Part shown: positions 21,141-32,883 of the stretch, in pieces
Position numbering within the stretch: position 1 is the first letter of the stretch
How the letters are laid out: every line of letters begins with the position of its first letter
Assembly: GCF_020360975.1 (NCBI RefSeq)
Contig: NW_025408671.1
Coordinates: forward strand, 5,704,001 to 5,768,000
Origin: Hirsutella rhossiliensis
Taxonomy: Eukaryota > Ascomycota > Sordariomycetes > Hypocreales > Ophiocordycipitaceae
Reading direction: 5' to 3'
DNA length: 64,000 nt
Notes under the pieces: generated by a model
The model's database searches: none
The model's input: the letters and a program-made list of their open reading frames with translations, nothing else
What the model was told of the DNA's origin: nothing
Program-made: the position numbers and the translations under genes

Positions 21141-22139
21141 ATGCCGACGATTGCCGCCGACACCGATTTCCCCAAGTTGCTCGACACCCCCGCGAAGCAG
21201 GTCAAATGGGCAAAGAAGCTGGTCGCCGAGCATCTGAAAAGTCCTGCGAAGCGCATCGACAAGCCTCCTATGCAGGGAATGTTCAGCAGGACCCTGTTCG
21301 TTACCCTCGCTGATGGCCGTGCGGTAGTTGTGCAATTTCGTACCGAACCGCTTGACATCAACGCGTTCAAGATCGCCAAGGCGGCGCTAGGCTCATTTGT
21401 CCCGGATGTTGAAGCTCTCGGCAATGAAGAGTTAGAGAGCGCGCGGGCCTGGGCTTACTTCCTAACCCTCATGCCCGGCATGATATGGCTGCGCGGAGTC
21501 GCCGGGAAGGGAGCCGAAGGGCGTATTGCCGTCAACAAGTCATTGGGCCGCGTCTTTTCAAAGGGCTTTCTCGCCGACAACAGCTGTGAAGCTGTCGAAA
21601 CCAAGCTTCGACCGCACCTGGACGCCATCTTGGCGTCGCCGTTGGAAGATATCCTCCCCTACAAAGCGACTTTGGAGAGCTTCGCCAAGAGGCTTGATGA
21701 GTTTGCCCAGCTCCCGCTGTGGGTTGCCCATTACGATCTTAACGAGGTGAACGTGCTCATCGACGAGAAATGCGAGGTTACCGCCTTGATCGACTGGGAA
21801 CTATCCAGCCCGCTGCCTTTCGGGGCCGGCTTCGGCCGCATCCACACCATTGCCGGCGAATACACCGGAGGCGAGTTCTGGATGCCGGATGAATTCGAGG
21901 TTGCGGAAAGGGGTTTTTGGACGGAGCTGTTCGACGGAATGCCGGAACAAATTCGAACGATGCTGGAAAAACGCATCGACCTGGTCCAGGATGTTATTAT
22001 ACTTGCGACCTTGCTAAGCTGCTTTTTCTTTGAGGATGGGAAGGTCGGCGTTGGCGAAGTTACCTTAAAGGCACTCCCGAAATTTATGACCTATCGAATC
22101 CCTTTTATCCGAGGGCAGGAGCAGCCGTATAGAGAATAA
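21141..22139 (+). CDS. APH/choline-kinase-like phosphotransferase, 332 aa
   Basis: Intact frame of 332 codons with GC-rich third positions and no RIP damage. The fold of the aminoglycoside phosphotransferase (APH) family is recognisable by the Brenner-type catalytic motif HYDLNEVNVLID (about residues 196-207; His-x-Asp plus Asn) and the metal-binding ALIDWELSSPLPFGAGFG (about residues 215-232; Asp of DFG-equivalent). The N-lobe has only a weak Lys/Glu pattern (RAVVVQFRTEPLD). Fungal genomes carry many such small-molecule kinase-like proteins of mostly unknown substrate; antibiotic resistance should not be assumed. Start at 21141 (CATAATGCC) is chosen because homologous folds begin near here; an ATG at 20979 would add 54 residues. 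Probably cytosolic. It survives between a RIPed transposon and a RIPed pseudogene. Confidence 0.85.
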   Translation: MPTIAADTDFPKLLDTPAKQVKWAKKLVAEHLKSPAKRIDKPPMQGMFSRTLFVTLADGRAVVVQFRTEPLDINAFKIAKAALGSFVPDVEALGNEELESARAWAYFLTLMPGMIWLRGVAGKGAEGRIAVNKSLGRVFSKGFLADNSCEAVETKLRPHLDAILASPLEDILPYKATLESFAKRLDEFAQLPLWVAHYDLNEVNVLIDEKCEVTALIDWELSSPLPFGAGFGRIHTIAGEYTGGEFWMPDEFEVAERGFWTELFDGMPEQIRTMLEKRIDLVQDVIILATLLSCFFFEDGKVGVGEVTLKALPKFMTYRIPFIRGQEQPYRE

Positions 22140-22196
22140 TTAAAAGTTAGGATAAAATATAGTAGGGAACGGTACTATAGCTTATGAGCTCTGTCG

Positions 22197-22300
22197 AACC
22201 TGGTCCTTCTTTTAGTTTCGTCTTTACTTTCTGCAAACTTCTCTTCCTTCTTTTGTTTTCCCCGTCGTCTCATTCTATCCCGTCCTGTTCCTTTTTTGAA
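22197..22300 (+). promoter_or_regulatory. Pyrimidine-rich tract upstream of the subtilase pseudogene
   Basis: About 100 bp rich in C and T (CTTCTCTTCCTTCTTTTG and similar) end 32 bp before the ATG at 22332. CT-rich tracts just upstream of the start are typical of fungal promoters. No RIP damage here. Confidence 0.5.
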
Positions 22301-22331
22301 AAATAATCGGAAGAGCCATTTTAGTGTGAAC

Positions 22332-24390
22332 ATGTTAAAGTGTTCGATCTCGACGCTCATATGGCTGGCGTTAGCGGTCGGCTCGTGGGCTCAAGCAGCG
22401 AGGAACTCTACCTTGACGGCGACAAATGCCACGTTGCCATCGGGCAACAGACTGCCACTACTTTTATACACGGGGCGTTTATTATTGAATGCAATGACAT
22501 CTAGAGCCTGAAACCCGTTGTCGAGGCTATTCGGACTTAGGGGAGATGTTCGTACGTACCACTAAAAGGTCCTTCCTGACGTGTCGTTTCAGCTGCCAGG
22601 TGGACAAAGCACGAACAGAAGAAAGCGCCAGTTGAACAGTTGGACGGCGTGAAACAAATTTGGTCGCTACAGTCTGACAACTTGTCGATGGAGTATGCAC
22701 CTGAAAATACAGAGCAACAGGAAGGACCCAAGGTCAAGCAACAAAAGTATCGTCGTGGCCTCGATCATCAAGAGAACCCAACTCCCAGCGGACGCATTTC
22801 ATGACACACATTAACGAGTTGCACAGAGAAGATTTGACCGGGAATGACATCAAGGTTGCTATCATCAACACTAGAGTGAGTGTTCCCATGGGCTTGAGCC
22901 GTGTCGTAGTTTTAGTGTTCTAAGGTGGATGACGGCAGGTCAATTGTAAGCATCCGGCTCTTGGTGGGTGCCTCGGAAGCGCATGCAAAGTCGCATTGGG
23001 AGAAAACCTGTCAGGCGTCGGTGATGGAGCCGATCCCATGGATTGCCATGGACATGGCACCAGCATTGTAGCCGGGTACGACCCAGAGGATGTGTTCAAA
23101 GGCGCAGCCCCGAACGCGACGATTCACGCCTATCGCGTCACCACATGCAAGACGGAAAAAGATGGCGAGATAACTGCAGACGTGACAGAGGACAACTTGA
23201 TGGCTGGCTGGCTCAAGGCACACAATGGCGGCGCTCAGATCATCGTTTCCTCGGACGGCTTTCAGGGGTCCAGTTAGGCTCAACGGCCAGCCGGCGTCGT
23301 CGTGTCCCGCATCGTGGCCAGCGACGTTGCATGCGTCGTGGGCCTTGGCAACGAGCGAGATCGCGGCCTCATCAATGCAATGAACCCTTCTTCAGGGCGT
23401 GGGCTGACTGAGGTGAACACGTGGGCCGCTCCAGATTCGCTCGTCGAGGTCGAGGCCACTTATTCCATAAACGGCGCCGCAGATGCAAGAGGCGTCTTTA
23501 CCACCGAGAACCGTGACATCTAGGACGGGGAGGCGCGCGAAGTCCACGACATCGACGCCGACTATGGTGATGATGTCGACGAATTAGGCGACGGAAAGAT
23601 TTTCGACTTCAGGCTTCTATTCCAACAGTCGATATGCTCCCTGAATCCGGGCAATGGAAGCGTTGAAGACCTCACAGGCCGAGTTGCCCTCGTACGATGG
23701 GGCTTTGAGACCAAGAATTGCACCTTTTTAGCAAGATATGATAACGCCAGGAGACGAGGAGCTGCTCGGGTGCTTCTCTAGCGGCATCGGCAGGCTCCCA
23801 CTCAGGCGAAGTTGAACTTTGGCGCCATCACGGAGCCGAACGTCGGCGAGGCCTTGGCCCGAGCCCTCTGCGCAGGCAAACGCGCGACAGTTCGAAGAAC
23901 CGGTCGCTATACCATTGGCAACGACGGCTTTCTCGCCAGAGCTTTAGCCTTCGGACCTACCTGGGATCTCGACATCAAGCCATCAGTTGCTGCCCCTGGC
24001 GAGGAGGTTACTTTGGCTTAGAAGGACGGCGGCTACGCGACTGGCAAAGGAACATCGTATGCCGGGCCACTCGTCGCCGGCACCCTTGCCCTCATTGCAG
24101 AGGCCCGGAATACTAGCGACGCGGCCACCCTTTCCGGCCTACTCATGACTACAGCCAAGCCGCAAGTGGCTTTCCGCAGTGAAGACTCAAGCAAGGTTGC
24201 ACTCTACTCAGTAGCGCAGCAAGGGGGCGGTCTCATGCACGCATGGGATGCTGTCAAAGCTACACCGCTTGTCAAGCCCGCCGCTCTTGCTTTCAACGAC
24301 ACGGATCACCGGGTTCCATCCCTCAGCCTACAACTAACCAGCATGGCTAAGGATAAGGAAATGGTATATTAAATCTCGCACGTTTCGGTT
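22332..24390 (+). pseudogene. Secreted subtilase (S8, Vpr-like with PA insert), RIP-damaged
   Basis: Starts with a signal peptide (MLKCSISTLIWLALAVGSWA). A damaged I9-like propeptide follows, with a VSFQL segment, stops and frameshifts. The catalytic Asp block reads VAIINTR instead of VAIIDTG (GAC to AAC, GGA to AGA). A 63-bp GT-AG intron (22876-22938) restores VNCKHPALGGC, an expected continuation. The His block is DCHGHGTSIVAG, a PA insert (about 23660-23780) reads GRVALVRWG, and the Ser block GKGTSYAGPLVAG (about 24043-24080) is intact. In-frame stops at 23276, 23521, about 23779, 24019 and 24370 fit TGG or CAG to TAG/TAA. The frame is lost at about 24390 in the Fn3-like region, where repeat DNA begins; related proteins are far longer. 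It would have been an extracellular serine protease. Confidence 0.85.
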
Positions 24391-24979
24391 CTAACATTAT
24401 ATACACTCCGTAAAAACTAGACTTTAAAAGTAGGCGCCCGTAGCTACCTATAGGCCGCCTAATATTTTTAGTCTAGTTTATAGGTAGTAATAGGTTTTAA
24501 GATAAAAGACTATATTTACCTAAAGGTTATTAATATATACTTTAGGTAAGGCTAGGTACTTAGACTAAGCTAAAATAACTTAGTAGATTCTTATTTAAAG
24601 TTACTTTTAGTTAAGCGAATATATAGAGATTAAAGAACTAAAAGTCTAATATTAATTAATTATATTAATTATTACCTTATCTTTAACTTAGAGCTAGGAT
24701 ATTCTAGCGTCTTTTACTCTTAACTTTCTACCCTTATACTTCTTACTAGCTAAGATAAGCTTAAGCCTATCTATAGTTATTATAGGCTCTTTTATACCTA
24801 ATAATTATAGTAATTCTTTAAATATTTTATCCTTATTAGCCTTATTATTTAAGGGGACTTTATAAGTCTTTTTAATTATTTAGGGCTATTTATAGTTAGA
24901 ATTATATTTATTTTCGCTCCCCTTACTATTAATCTTTATAGTAGTAGTTTTCTTCTTTCTTTATACTTTTAATTATTAT
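24391..24979 (-). other. RIPed repeat remnant next to the subtilase
   Basis: AT-rich, CpA/TpG-depleted. The minus strand from about 24960 to 24640 has a Lys/Asn-rich frame with few stops that looks like a degraded retroelement coding segment, but no motif identifies it. Confidence 0.4.
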
Positions 24980-25457
24980 TCTTATAAAGAGAGATATAAA
25001 AAGTATATATAAAATATATAAAGGTAAAATCGGAAGTAAGGGGTTAGATAGGTAAGGCAGAGATATTTAATTCTTACTAGGGCAGTAATTATAGTAGGGG
25101 AGTAATTATTATATTACCTTAATTATCCTTCTTTCCTCTATCTAACGCCCCTCTTTATACCTATCTAGTATCTTAATTAATAAAGAAGATCCTACTTAAA
25201 GAAGCTACTAATATCCTTTTAACTACTAAGCTTTTTACTAGTTTTTTCCCCTCCTTTCTAGCTATTACCGGTATATCCGTCTTATCTCTCGCTACCTCTA
25301 TAGGAAGCTATCGCTACTTTTACTTCCCCTCTTACCCCTACCCTCCTCTCTATACCTCCTTTTAGCTCTTTCCTTAAAACCTATTTTTTAGCTTCCTAGG
25401 TCCCTCGTACTACGGGATATCTCCGAGAACTACGAAATTAGGCTACGCTTCGCGATA
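24980..25457 (-). repeat. 3' LTR of copia A3
   Basis: 478 bp. On the plus strand it reads TCTTATAAAGAG...CTTCGCGATA, the RIPed reverse complement of the family A LTR. Confidence 0.9.
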
Positions 25458-25922
25458 CACCCTCTTAGCTATAGCCTGCCCTTATAGAAAGGGTAAAGCT
25501 AAATACTTAGGCCGGTAAGCGTATAGAGGAGGTCTTAGTCTATACTTATCCCTTACTCGAGAAATCTAGGTTTTAGCCCCGGGCTCTTTTGGACCTACTT
25601 TAGGAAAAGGGGCCTAAGGAGGATATTAAGTCCTATAAGAAAGGGGGGCTTCTCTAAGAATAAATCCTTAAAAAGGGGCCTTTAAGAAGAGTAAGTCTTA
25701 ATTAAGCTAGGGGCCCTCCTTTAGGATAATTCCTTATTCCTCTCTTTAGCTATAGACGTTACCTTTTTATATATACTATTAGCTCCTTTTATAGACTCTT
25801 AAGGCGGGCCTCTAAGGATAGCTTCTTATAGACGTCTTTTAGCTTAATTTACTATAAAAAGATAGCTAGCTTCTACTTTAGTAAGGGCTTTATAAGACCG
25901 TTTATTATTATTAATACTATTA

Positions 25923-26489
25923 TATAAGGAACGGTATTCCTACTATAAATAAAGCAGCTATAATATACTCTCCTAATTATATAAGCTAATAAGTAGTATA
26001 TTAATTATAGATAAAATCTTATCCTATAGAGTAAGAATCGCTCGTTATTTTAAACGTTATTATGCATCAAACGGGTTGCCGGTTATCGTACAATCGGGAA
26101 TCGAAGGAACAGAGCTAGCTTAGAATGCTAGCTAAGACCTCTTAAGAACACCGGCACGACTAACCTCCTTTAAACACGAATATTAGTAGAACTAAGACAC
26201 TTCTAGATTTACTCGAGGTATCACGGAATTCCCTGTCTTAGGGCTATACGGCAGCCTAAATCTGGTCCCGAAAGGTTCTTCCGTTTAGCTATAATTGTCT
26301 ATATAAGACAGTATGTCCGCTAGTAGATAGATAGAGAATTATAAACTTTAACACCTCTTCTATACACTAATATACTACTAATAAATTCCGTTGGAAATCC
26401 TACCTTATACTCCTTCTTCCCCTCTATTATATAGTCTTACGTGATTCCTTAATTTCCTAAAATTCCGCTTTTACTTATATACCTTAAGA
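25923..26489 (-). repeat. Solo LTR B1
   Basis: 567 bp, the inverted counterpart of 28376-28943. Flanked by TATTA on both sides (25918-25922 and 26490-26494), so it is a complete LTR left by recombination of an insertion into copia A3. The two ends are RIPed but the core (about 26050-26330) keeps ordinary composition. Confidence 0.9.
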
Positions 26490-26916
26490 TATTAAAACCT
26501 AATAGATAGAAATAAGTCCCTTTTAGACCTCTTAGCGTAACTAATACTAATAGATATCGATATACTATAGCTAGGTCGATAGCTTAATATTTTCTATAAG
26601 AATTTATATAGTCTATATATTATTATATTCTATAAATAATAGGGTTAGAATTTATAGTTATAGAGATATTAATAGCTAGCTAAGGAAAATCGCTTCTTTT
26701 AACGCTTTTAAAAGAGCTAGTAGCTCTACCTCTATACTAAAAGTTATAATAGTAGCTTACTTCGAAGCTCTTTAAGTAATAGTTCCTCTAAAAAGGATAT
26801 AATATACCCCTATAAGCTCTTTCTATCTAATAAATTATCTATAAAAAACGAATCGCTTAAATAAAGGAAGATTTTAGTAGCTAATTTCTTCCTTCCCTAC
26901 CTTCCTAGGCATAGAC

Positions 26917-27166
26917 TATAAGGGCGCTACTAAGAGGTATAGGCTAATAAAGTACTTAGGTATATAGTACTAATATATTAGTAGGGTATTAGTAAGGAAT
27001 TATACTTACCCCGCTCGTAAGTTATAGACTACTTTAACTAAAGAAGAGAAATCCTTTTTCTTATAAGCTTTAGTCTTATAATAAGGAGAATATAATATAT
27101 ATAGTATAGTACCTCTAGCTATCTCTACTACCTAACTAATCGCACTATAATATATATTCCCTTATA
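26917..27166 (+). repeat. 5' LTR of gypsy F (LTR type C)
   Basis: 250 bp, TATAAGGGCGCTAC...ATTCCCTTATA (ancestral TGTAAGGG...CCCTTACA), nearly the same as 60324-60579. The five bases after it (ATTTC) do not repeat those before it (TAGAC), so it is not a simple solo LTR. It is followed by a gag-like frame, which makes it the 5' LTR of element F. Confidence 0.75.
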
Positions 27167-27199
27167 ATTTCTAAAGCTTCCTTTTTTAGTTACTTAATA

Positions 27200-28375
27200 A
27201 AGATAGCTACTTAAAGAAGACTATATAACGCTCCTATAGCACGATATAGTAGTTAACTAGTTAAGGCTTCTTTATTATATATATCGAGTATCTACTTAAG
27301 AGATAAAGAATAGAAAGATATATCCTTAAAACAGACCTTTACTATAAATAGCGTTATAACTATATTAAAGATATCGCTACTTATAGGTATAAGACAACCG
27401 TCTTATAAGGGAAAGCTTATAGCTTTATAAGCGTATATTAAAGAGCTAGAGGAGATTAAACGCTTATAAGATCGCGTTATATAATTAAAAGAGGAAATTA
27501 CTAAACGCGCTAGTACTATCGCTATCTATTTAGGAAAGCGTCGATAGTCTTACTCCCTTAAATTAAACGGTAGTTATAGTAGTAAGGTTAAGATTAAAAA
27601 TATCGCTTAATTATCTTAACCTACTAAAATATAGAAACGTCTAGACTAAACTTATAATCTAGAGGACGCCTTTAAGGTAGCGCCTAGACGTTTTTATTAT
27701 AATAAAACGAAAATCCTTTATATAGTAGATTATATATATAGCGACTATAAAGTAAGATAGCGCTAATACCTTAAAGAATAAACGCTAATTAACTAGCTTA
27801 AATATAGTATAGATTAAGTATACTTTAAAGAATAAATACTTATTTTAACTAAAGATACTATAAATAAGGAGATACTATTAGCGATATAATTAAAGGAGGC
27901 TTATTAACGAGAAGGCTAGTCCCCCTTAGAGTTTAGCTTATACCTTAACTCCTTAAAAAGGTATTTTAAACGCTTATTAAAAAAGGTATATACTCTTACG
28001 TTTTTCGCTAAGCTAGAGCTATAACTTTAAAACTAAATTAACTTTTATTTAATACCTATTTATACTTATTAATAGAAAGAGCTTATATAAGTCGCTTAAC
28101 GATATTAAGATACTATTACTAATAAGAGGTAATATATTAATATTACTTTTACCCTTAAAGGAACTAAGAATAAAAATAGTACTATACCTTAAGGTAGTAT
28201 ATATAAAGGGAGGAATTAAAGAGGCTAATAAGTAAGAGTAAATTATTAAGGAAATAGTACTAATTTAACTAATAACTACTAAGCTAGTAATATACTTATT
28301 AAGGGCTAAACTAAGGGACGTTATTAAGGAAGAGGATCTTTTACTTAATTAAGAATTATATATTTTTAATATAAT
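27200..28375 (+). pseudogene. Gypsy F gag region, degraded
   Basis: A plus-strand frame with RIP stops shows a gag-like block with a PLEFSLYLNSLKRYF segment (about 27926-27970) followed by an Arg/Gln/Gly-rich tail (about 28190-28340), as gag proteins have. It is ended by solo LTR B2. No zinc knuckle is readable. Confidence 0.65.
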
Positions 28376-28943
28376 TCTTAAGGTATATAAGCAAAAGCGG
28401 AATTTTAGGAAATTAAGGAATTACGTAAGACTACGTAATAGAGGGGAAGAAGGAGTATAAGGTAGGATTTCTAACGGAATTTATTAGTAGTATATTAGTA
28501 TATAGAAGAGGTATTAAAGTTTATAAATCTCTATCTATCTACTAGCGGACATGCTATCTTATATAGATAATTATAGCTAAACGGAAGAGCCTTTTAGGAC
28601 TAGATTTAGGCTGCCGTATAGCCCTAAGACTAGGGAATTCCGTGATACCTCGAGTAAATCTAGAAGTGTCTTAGTTCTACTAATATTCGTGTTTAAAGGA
28701 GGTTGGTCGTGCCGGTGTTCTTAAGAGGTCTTAGCTAGTATTTTAAGCTAGCTCTATTCCTTCGATTCCCGATTATACGATACCCGGCAACCCGTTTAAT
28801 ATATAATAACGTGTAAAATAACGAGCGATTCTTACTCTATAAGATAAGATTTTAACTATAATTAATATACTACTCATTAGCTTATATAATCGGGAGAGTA
28901 TATTATAGCTGCTTTATTTATAATAGGAACACCGTTCCTTATA
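28376..28943 (+). repeat. Solo LTR B2
   Basis: 568 bp, opposite in orientation to B1. Flanked by ATAAT on both sides (28371-28375 and 28944-28948). Begins TCTTAAGGTATATAAG and ends CCGTTCCTTATA. It interrupts gypsy F between gag and protease. Its GC-containing core is nearly the same as that of B1. Confidence 0.92.
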
Positions 28944-30110
28944 ATAATAAGCTAGGATACCTATCTATAAAGTATACTAATATTTTAAAGGTAGAGACCT
29001 TAGTAAAGTCTCTTAGATTCGATATTATAAACTAAGGAAAAGGTAATATATTAAGGTAAACGCCTCTCTCTTAATAAACTTAATACTTATAAGATAGTTA
29101 CTTAAAATTCTTATAATAATATTAAGGTAAAACCCTACTAAAGTCCCTATATACTTAGATACTTATAGTACTATTAACCTTATAAATATATACTTTACTT
29201 AATAGTAAGGATTATTATAAGTAGCGCTATTATACCTTAAGTTATTAGGGCTTATTAATAGTAAGGTAAGGGAGTATAAAGTATAGTTAGTACCGCTTTA
29301 AATAATAAATATAAGAAGTATTAAAAAGATAATTACTTATTTCTATATTAATATTAATAAGTTAACGCTAAACGATTAAGTACTAATCCTTTTATTAGTT
29401 ACTACCTTAAAAGATAAACGTATTTATATTATCCTATAAAAACGATAGTAGTAGTTTAAGTATTAACTAGGTAGTAAAACCCTATAAAACCCTTAGAGAT
29501 TCTTTTAAGAATATAAGAATAAGGTAAGGGTATATATAATTACGCTTAATCCTAAGCTAATCCTATTATTAAATAAAGATAAAGATAAAGGGATTTTATA
29601 GTAAGAATAGGCTAAAGTCCTATTAACTCTTTACTAGTTTAAAGATACTTTCTTAGCTAATAAATCCGACTTATTATTAGCTAGAAAGGGAATAGATTAC
29701 TTAATTAACTTAATTATTAATATAGAACTCCTTTATAGACCGATTTACTTTTTATTATAAAGTGAACTCTAAGTATTATATAGCTAGATCTAAGACGTAA
29801 TAAAAAGGAAAATAATCTAAGAGTTAAAGAGCCTAGCTAGGGCACTTATCCTTTTTATTTTAAAGAAGGATAGTACCTTATAGCTATATATAGACTACTA
29901 AGGACTTAACTAGGTTATATAAAAAAATCGGTACCCTTTAACCTTTATTTTAGATATTATTAACTACTATTAAGGAGCTAAGTATTTTTCTAAGATATAG
30001 AATATATATTAATATATTTAAATTTTAAAAAGAGATAAATAAAAGACTAATTTCTAAATATATTATAAATATTTTAAATACTTAGTAATACCCTTTAGAC
30101 TTACTAATAT
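28944..30110 (+). pseudogene. Gypsy F protease and first half of RT
   Basis: The frame reads through stops into RT. Visible segments are an LDIINYYQGAKYFSKI-like block and FKYLVIPFRLTNIIIK (about 30072-30118), the family motif ...YLVMPFGLTNAPA. Copia A4 then enters within the RT domain. The target AATAT (30106-30110) recurs at 54576-54580, where the same RT frame resumes. Confidence 0.82.
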
Positions 30111-30596
30111 TATTATAAAACGTAGCCTAATTTTATAGTTCTTAGAGATATCCCTTAGTAAAAGGGACTAAGGAAGCTAAAAACACTTAGTATAGAAGAA
30201 GGAAGAAGGAGCTAAAAAGAGGTATAGAAAGGAGGGTAGGGGTATAAGGGGAAGTAGAAGTAGCGATAGCTTCTTATAGAGGTAGCGAGAGATAAGATAG
30301 ATATACCGGTAACGGCTAGAAAAGAGGGGAAAAACCGGTAAAAAGCTTAGTAGTTAAAAGGGCATTAGTAGCTTCTTTAAGTAAGATCTTCTTTATTAAT
30401 TAAGATACTAGATAGGTATAAAGAGGGGCGTTAGATAGAGGAAAGAAGGATAATTAAGGCAATATAATAATTACTCCCCTACCTTTATTACTGCCCCTAT
30501 AAGAATTAAATATCTCTGCCTTACTTATCCGACCTATTACTTTTAATTTTAACTATATATATTTTTTATATACTTCTTATATCTCTCTTTATAAGA
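30111..30596 (+). repeat. 5' LTR of copia A4
   Basis: 486 bp, strongly RIPed; followed at 30597 by the tRNA-Met-type primer site GTTATAAGCC. Confidence 0.92.
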
Positions 30597-32883
30597 GTTA
30601 TAAGCCTAGGAGGAATAGAATTCCTATACTTTCTAGCTACTATAAAAGGCACCTTTCTTATATCCTTTTACCCCTCTTACTAAAAAGGCCGATTTTTAAC
30701 TAACTTTTCTACCCTTCCCTTATAATAATATTAAAAAACGACTCCTTTACTATCCCTATAATCTATAGGACGATTCTTATAGAGCCCTAAGATTAAGATA
30801 AGTAGGTAAAGGAGCTATAGGCTCGTATAGATAGAACTATCTATAATTTAGTCTTCTCTAATAAGTAGGACCCTCTTAAGCCCCCTCTTTATCCTAGGGC
30901 AACGGATTTTATAGAGGGAGCTTCCCTCTTCTCTAAGCTAACCTCTATATAATAGAAAGCTTTTTCTACTACCTTAGGTAACTATAAGAGTTACTATAAG
31001 GAATACCTTTATAAGATAAAGCTACTAACTACTATAAGCACGGCGATAATAGAATCTATTAATACCGTAAAGCTAATCTCTTTTTAAAAGGAAGAGACTC
31101 TTAGGTAGTAGCTTTTAAAGCTCGAGACCTTAATAGCTCCCTTAAAGGGCTATATAACTAACCGTATTAAGAAGACTTATACGGCCTACCTAGGAGCCCT
31201 TTCTACTAAGAACCTACTAGCTTCTTTATAGCTAGCTAAGTAAGAAGAAATCCTTAAGGAAGCTAACTAATACTTCCTAATAGAAGCTCTTTCTAGCTAG
31301 TAGCTATAGGATATATCTTTACTAATAAAGCTTATTAGTAATAGTTACTTAACTATCTTTTAAGAAGCTAGCTAGGAACTAAATAAAGAAGCTACTAAAG
31401 TATAATAGTAAGTAGTCTTATTCCTTTATAATTAGTACTCGACCTAGACGGTTTGACCTACTGCCCCTATAGCTACTATAGCCCCTATTACTACGGCCCC
31501 TGCTACTGCTACTACGGCTATTGCTCCTCTAGCTCCTCCTCCCTCGAGAGCCTTAACGTTATCTTTAACTATAGCTACGGCTCTAGCCCTAGCTCCGCCT
31601 CTTACTCCGGGCCCGGCCCCGGTCCTATTAGTTAGACCGGCCCGACTAGTCCCATAATAGACCTTTTAGTCTATTAGTCGAAATATTAAGGAACTAATCG
31701 AAATCGAACCTCTTTATTAAAATTAGTAATAAAGGGTAAAAAGGGGGGGCTTTTAAGTAGACCTTCTAAAAAGGGATAAGAACTCCTTAAAGAGATAACG
31801 TATAAGGAGGAATCGACCTACCTACTAAGTATATAAAAAGCCCTATCGGCTAGAAGACTACTAATAGGTCTTCGAAGAAAACTAACTTAAAGGAATTAAC
31901 CTTTTAAAGAGGCTATAAGAAATAGTATAATAGTCTCTTAAGGAGGACCCCTTATTATAAAAGAAGATAGATAAGATTTAGGTTGCTAGGAAATAGTAAA
32001 TAACGTCGCTGCCCTTATTTAAACTATAAATTTAAGGAAAGATTATTAGTATAGTAAATCCGGCCTTTATTTTCCCTATAAATTAATAAGGCTAAGACTA
32101 ACTACTAGGACCCTTCGATTATCCCTTACGAAAAATCAGCTATCCTTAATTTTAATACTTCCCTTAATATCTATAATATACTCTTATAATTCCGGTCCTT
32201 TAAGAAGGTATAAAGGGAATACCTTATTACTAAGGAATTAACTATATAGATAGAGGGATATAGAAGGGTGAATTTCACGATAAAATTACCTAATAGTTCT
32301 ATATAAATTCTTCGACGAAAAAGGGTAGCTTTTTACCCTTAATTTTTAACGAGCTTAATTTCCTTTTACTTTCTTTAAGAGAAAGGAATCGTCTAGGATA
32401 TAACGTTTAAGCCTACGAGGCTAGTTTAAAAGAATCAGACTATTAAGCTTATTAAGGAAAAATTCGGTTAATTTATTCTCGAATTCCGACTTATTCTTAA
32501 GAAGGAATCTCTTAAGAAGTTAGCTTTCCCTACTAAGAGGAATAGGTCTACTATAAAGGACCCTCTTTTAGCAGCCTAAGGAGACGGTCTTCTTTAGTAC
32601 GTATAACTTAGTTACCTAGGTCCCCTAGCTTTATATAAGCTAGGCTAATAATAAGGCGTACGAATAAAGGGCCTAAAGACTATTAAATATAAATACTATA
32701 GCTAAGGAAAGACTAGGAGACGAATTTCTAGACGAACGCCTTTACGGCCGGACTAGCTATATAAAGAAATTTAGGTCGATTAGACCGATATCTCTAGGGA
32801 CTAAGAAAGCTTTATTAAAGTAATATTTTTTATAAACGCCTTTTTAGGGATAGTTTTCCTTTATTTCTTATAGACCTACTTAA

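Larger units (their letters stand above)
24980..26916 (-). mobile_element. Copia A3: 3' LTR and RNase H end, inverted, split by a solo LTR
   Basis: LTR at 24980-25457 on the minus strand. 25458-25922 and 26490-26916 are the reverse complement of about 8100-8954 of A1 (RNase H region and 3' untranslated part). A solo LTR (25923-26489) lies in between, with target duplication TATTA. The element is cut at 26917 by the LTR of gypsy F; its upstream part is not found beyond F. Confidence 0.88.

Noticed and set aside
31453..31635. Tyr/Ser-rich 60-codon frame
   Set aside because: It is an alternative frame of the Ala/Pro-rich gag linker of copia A4.
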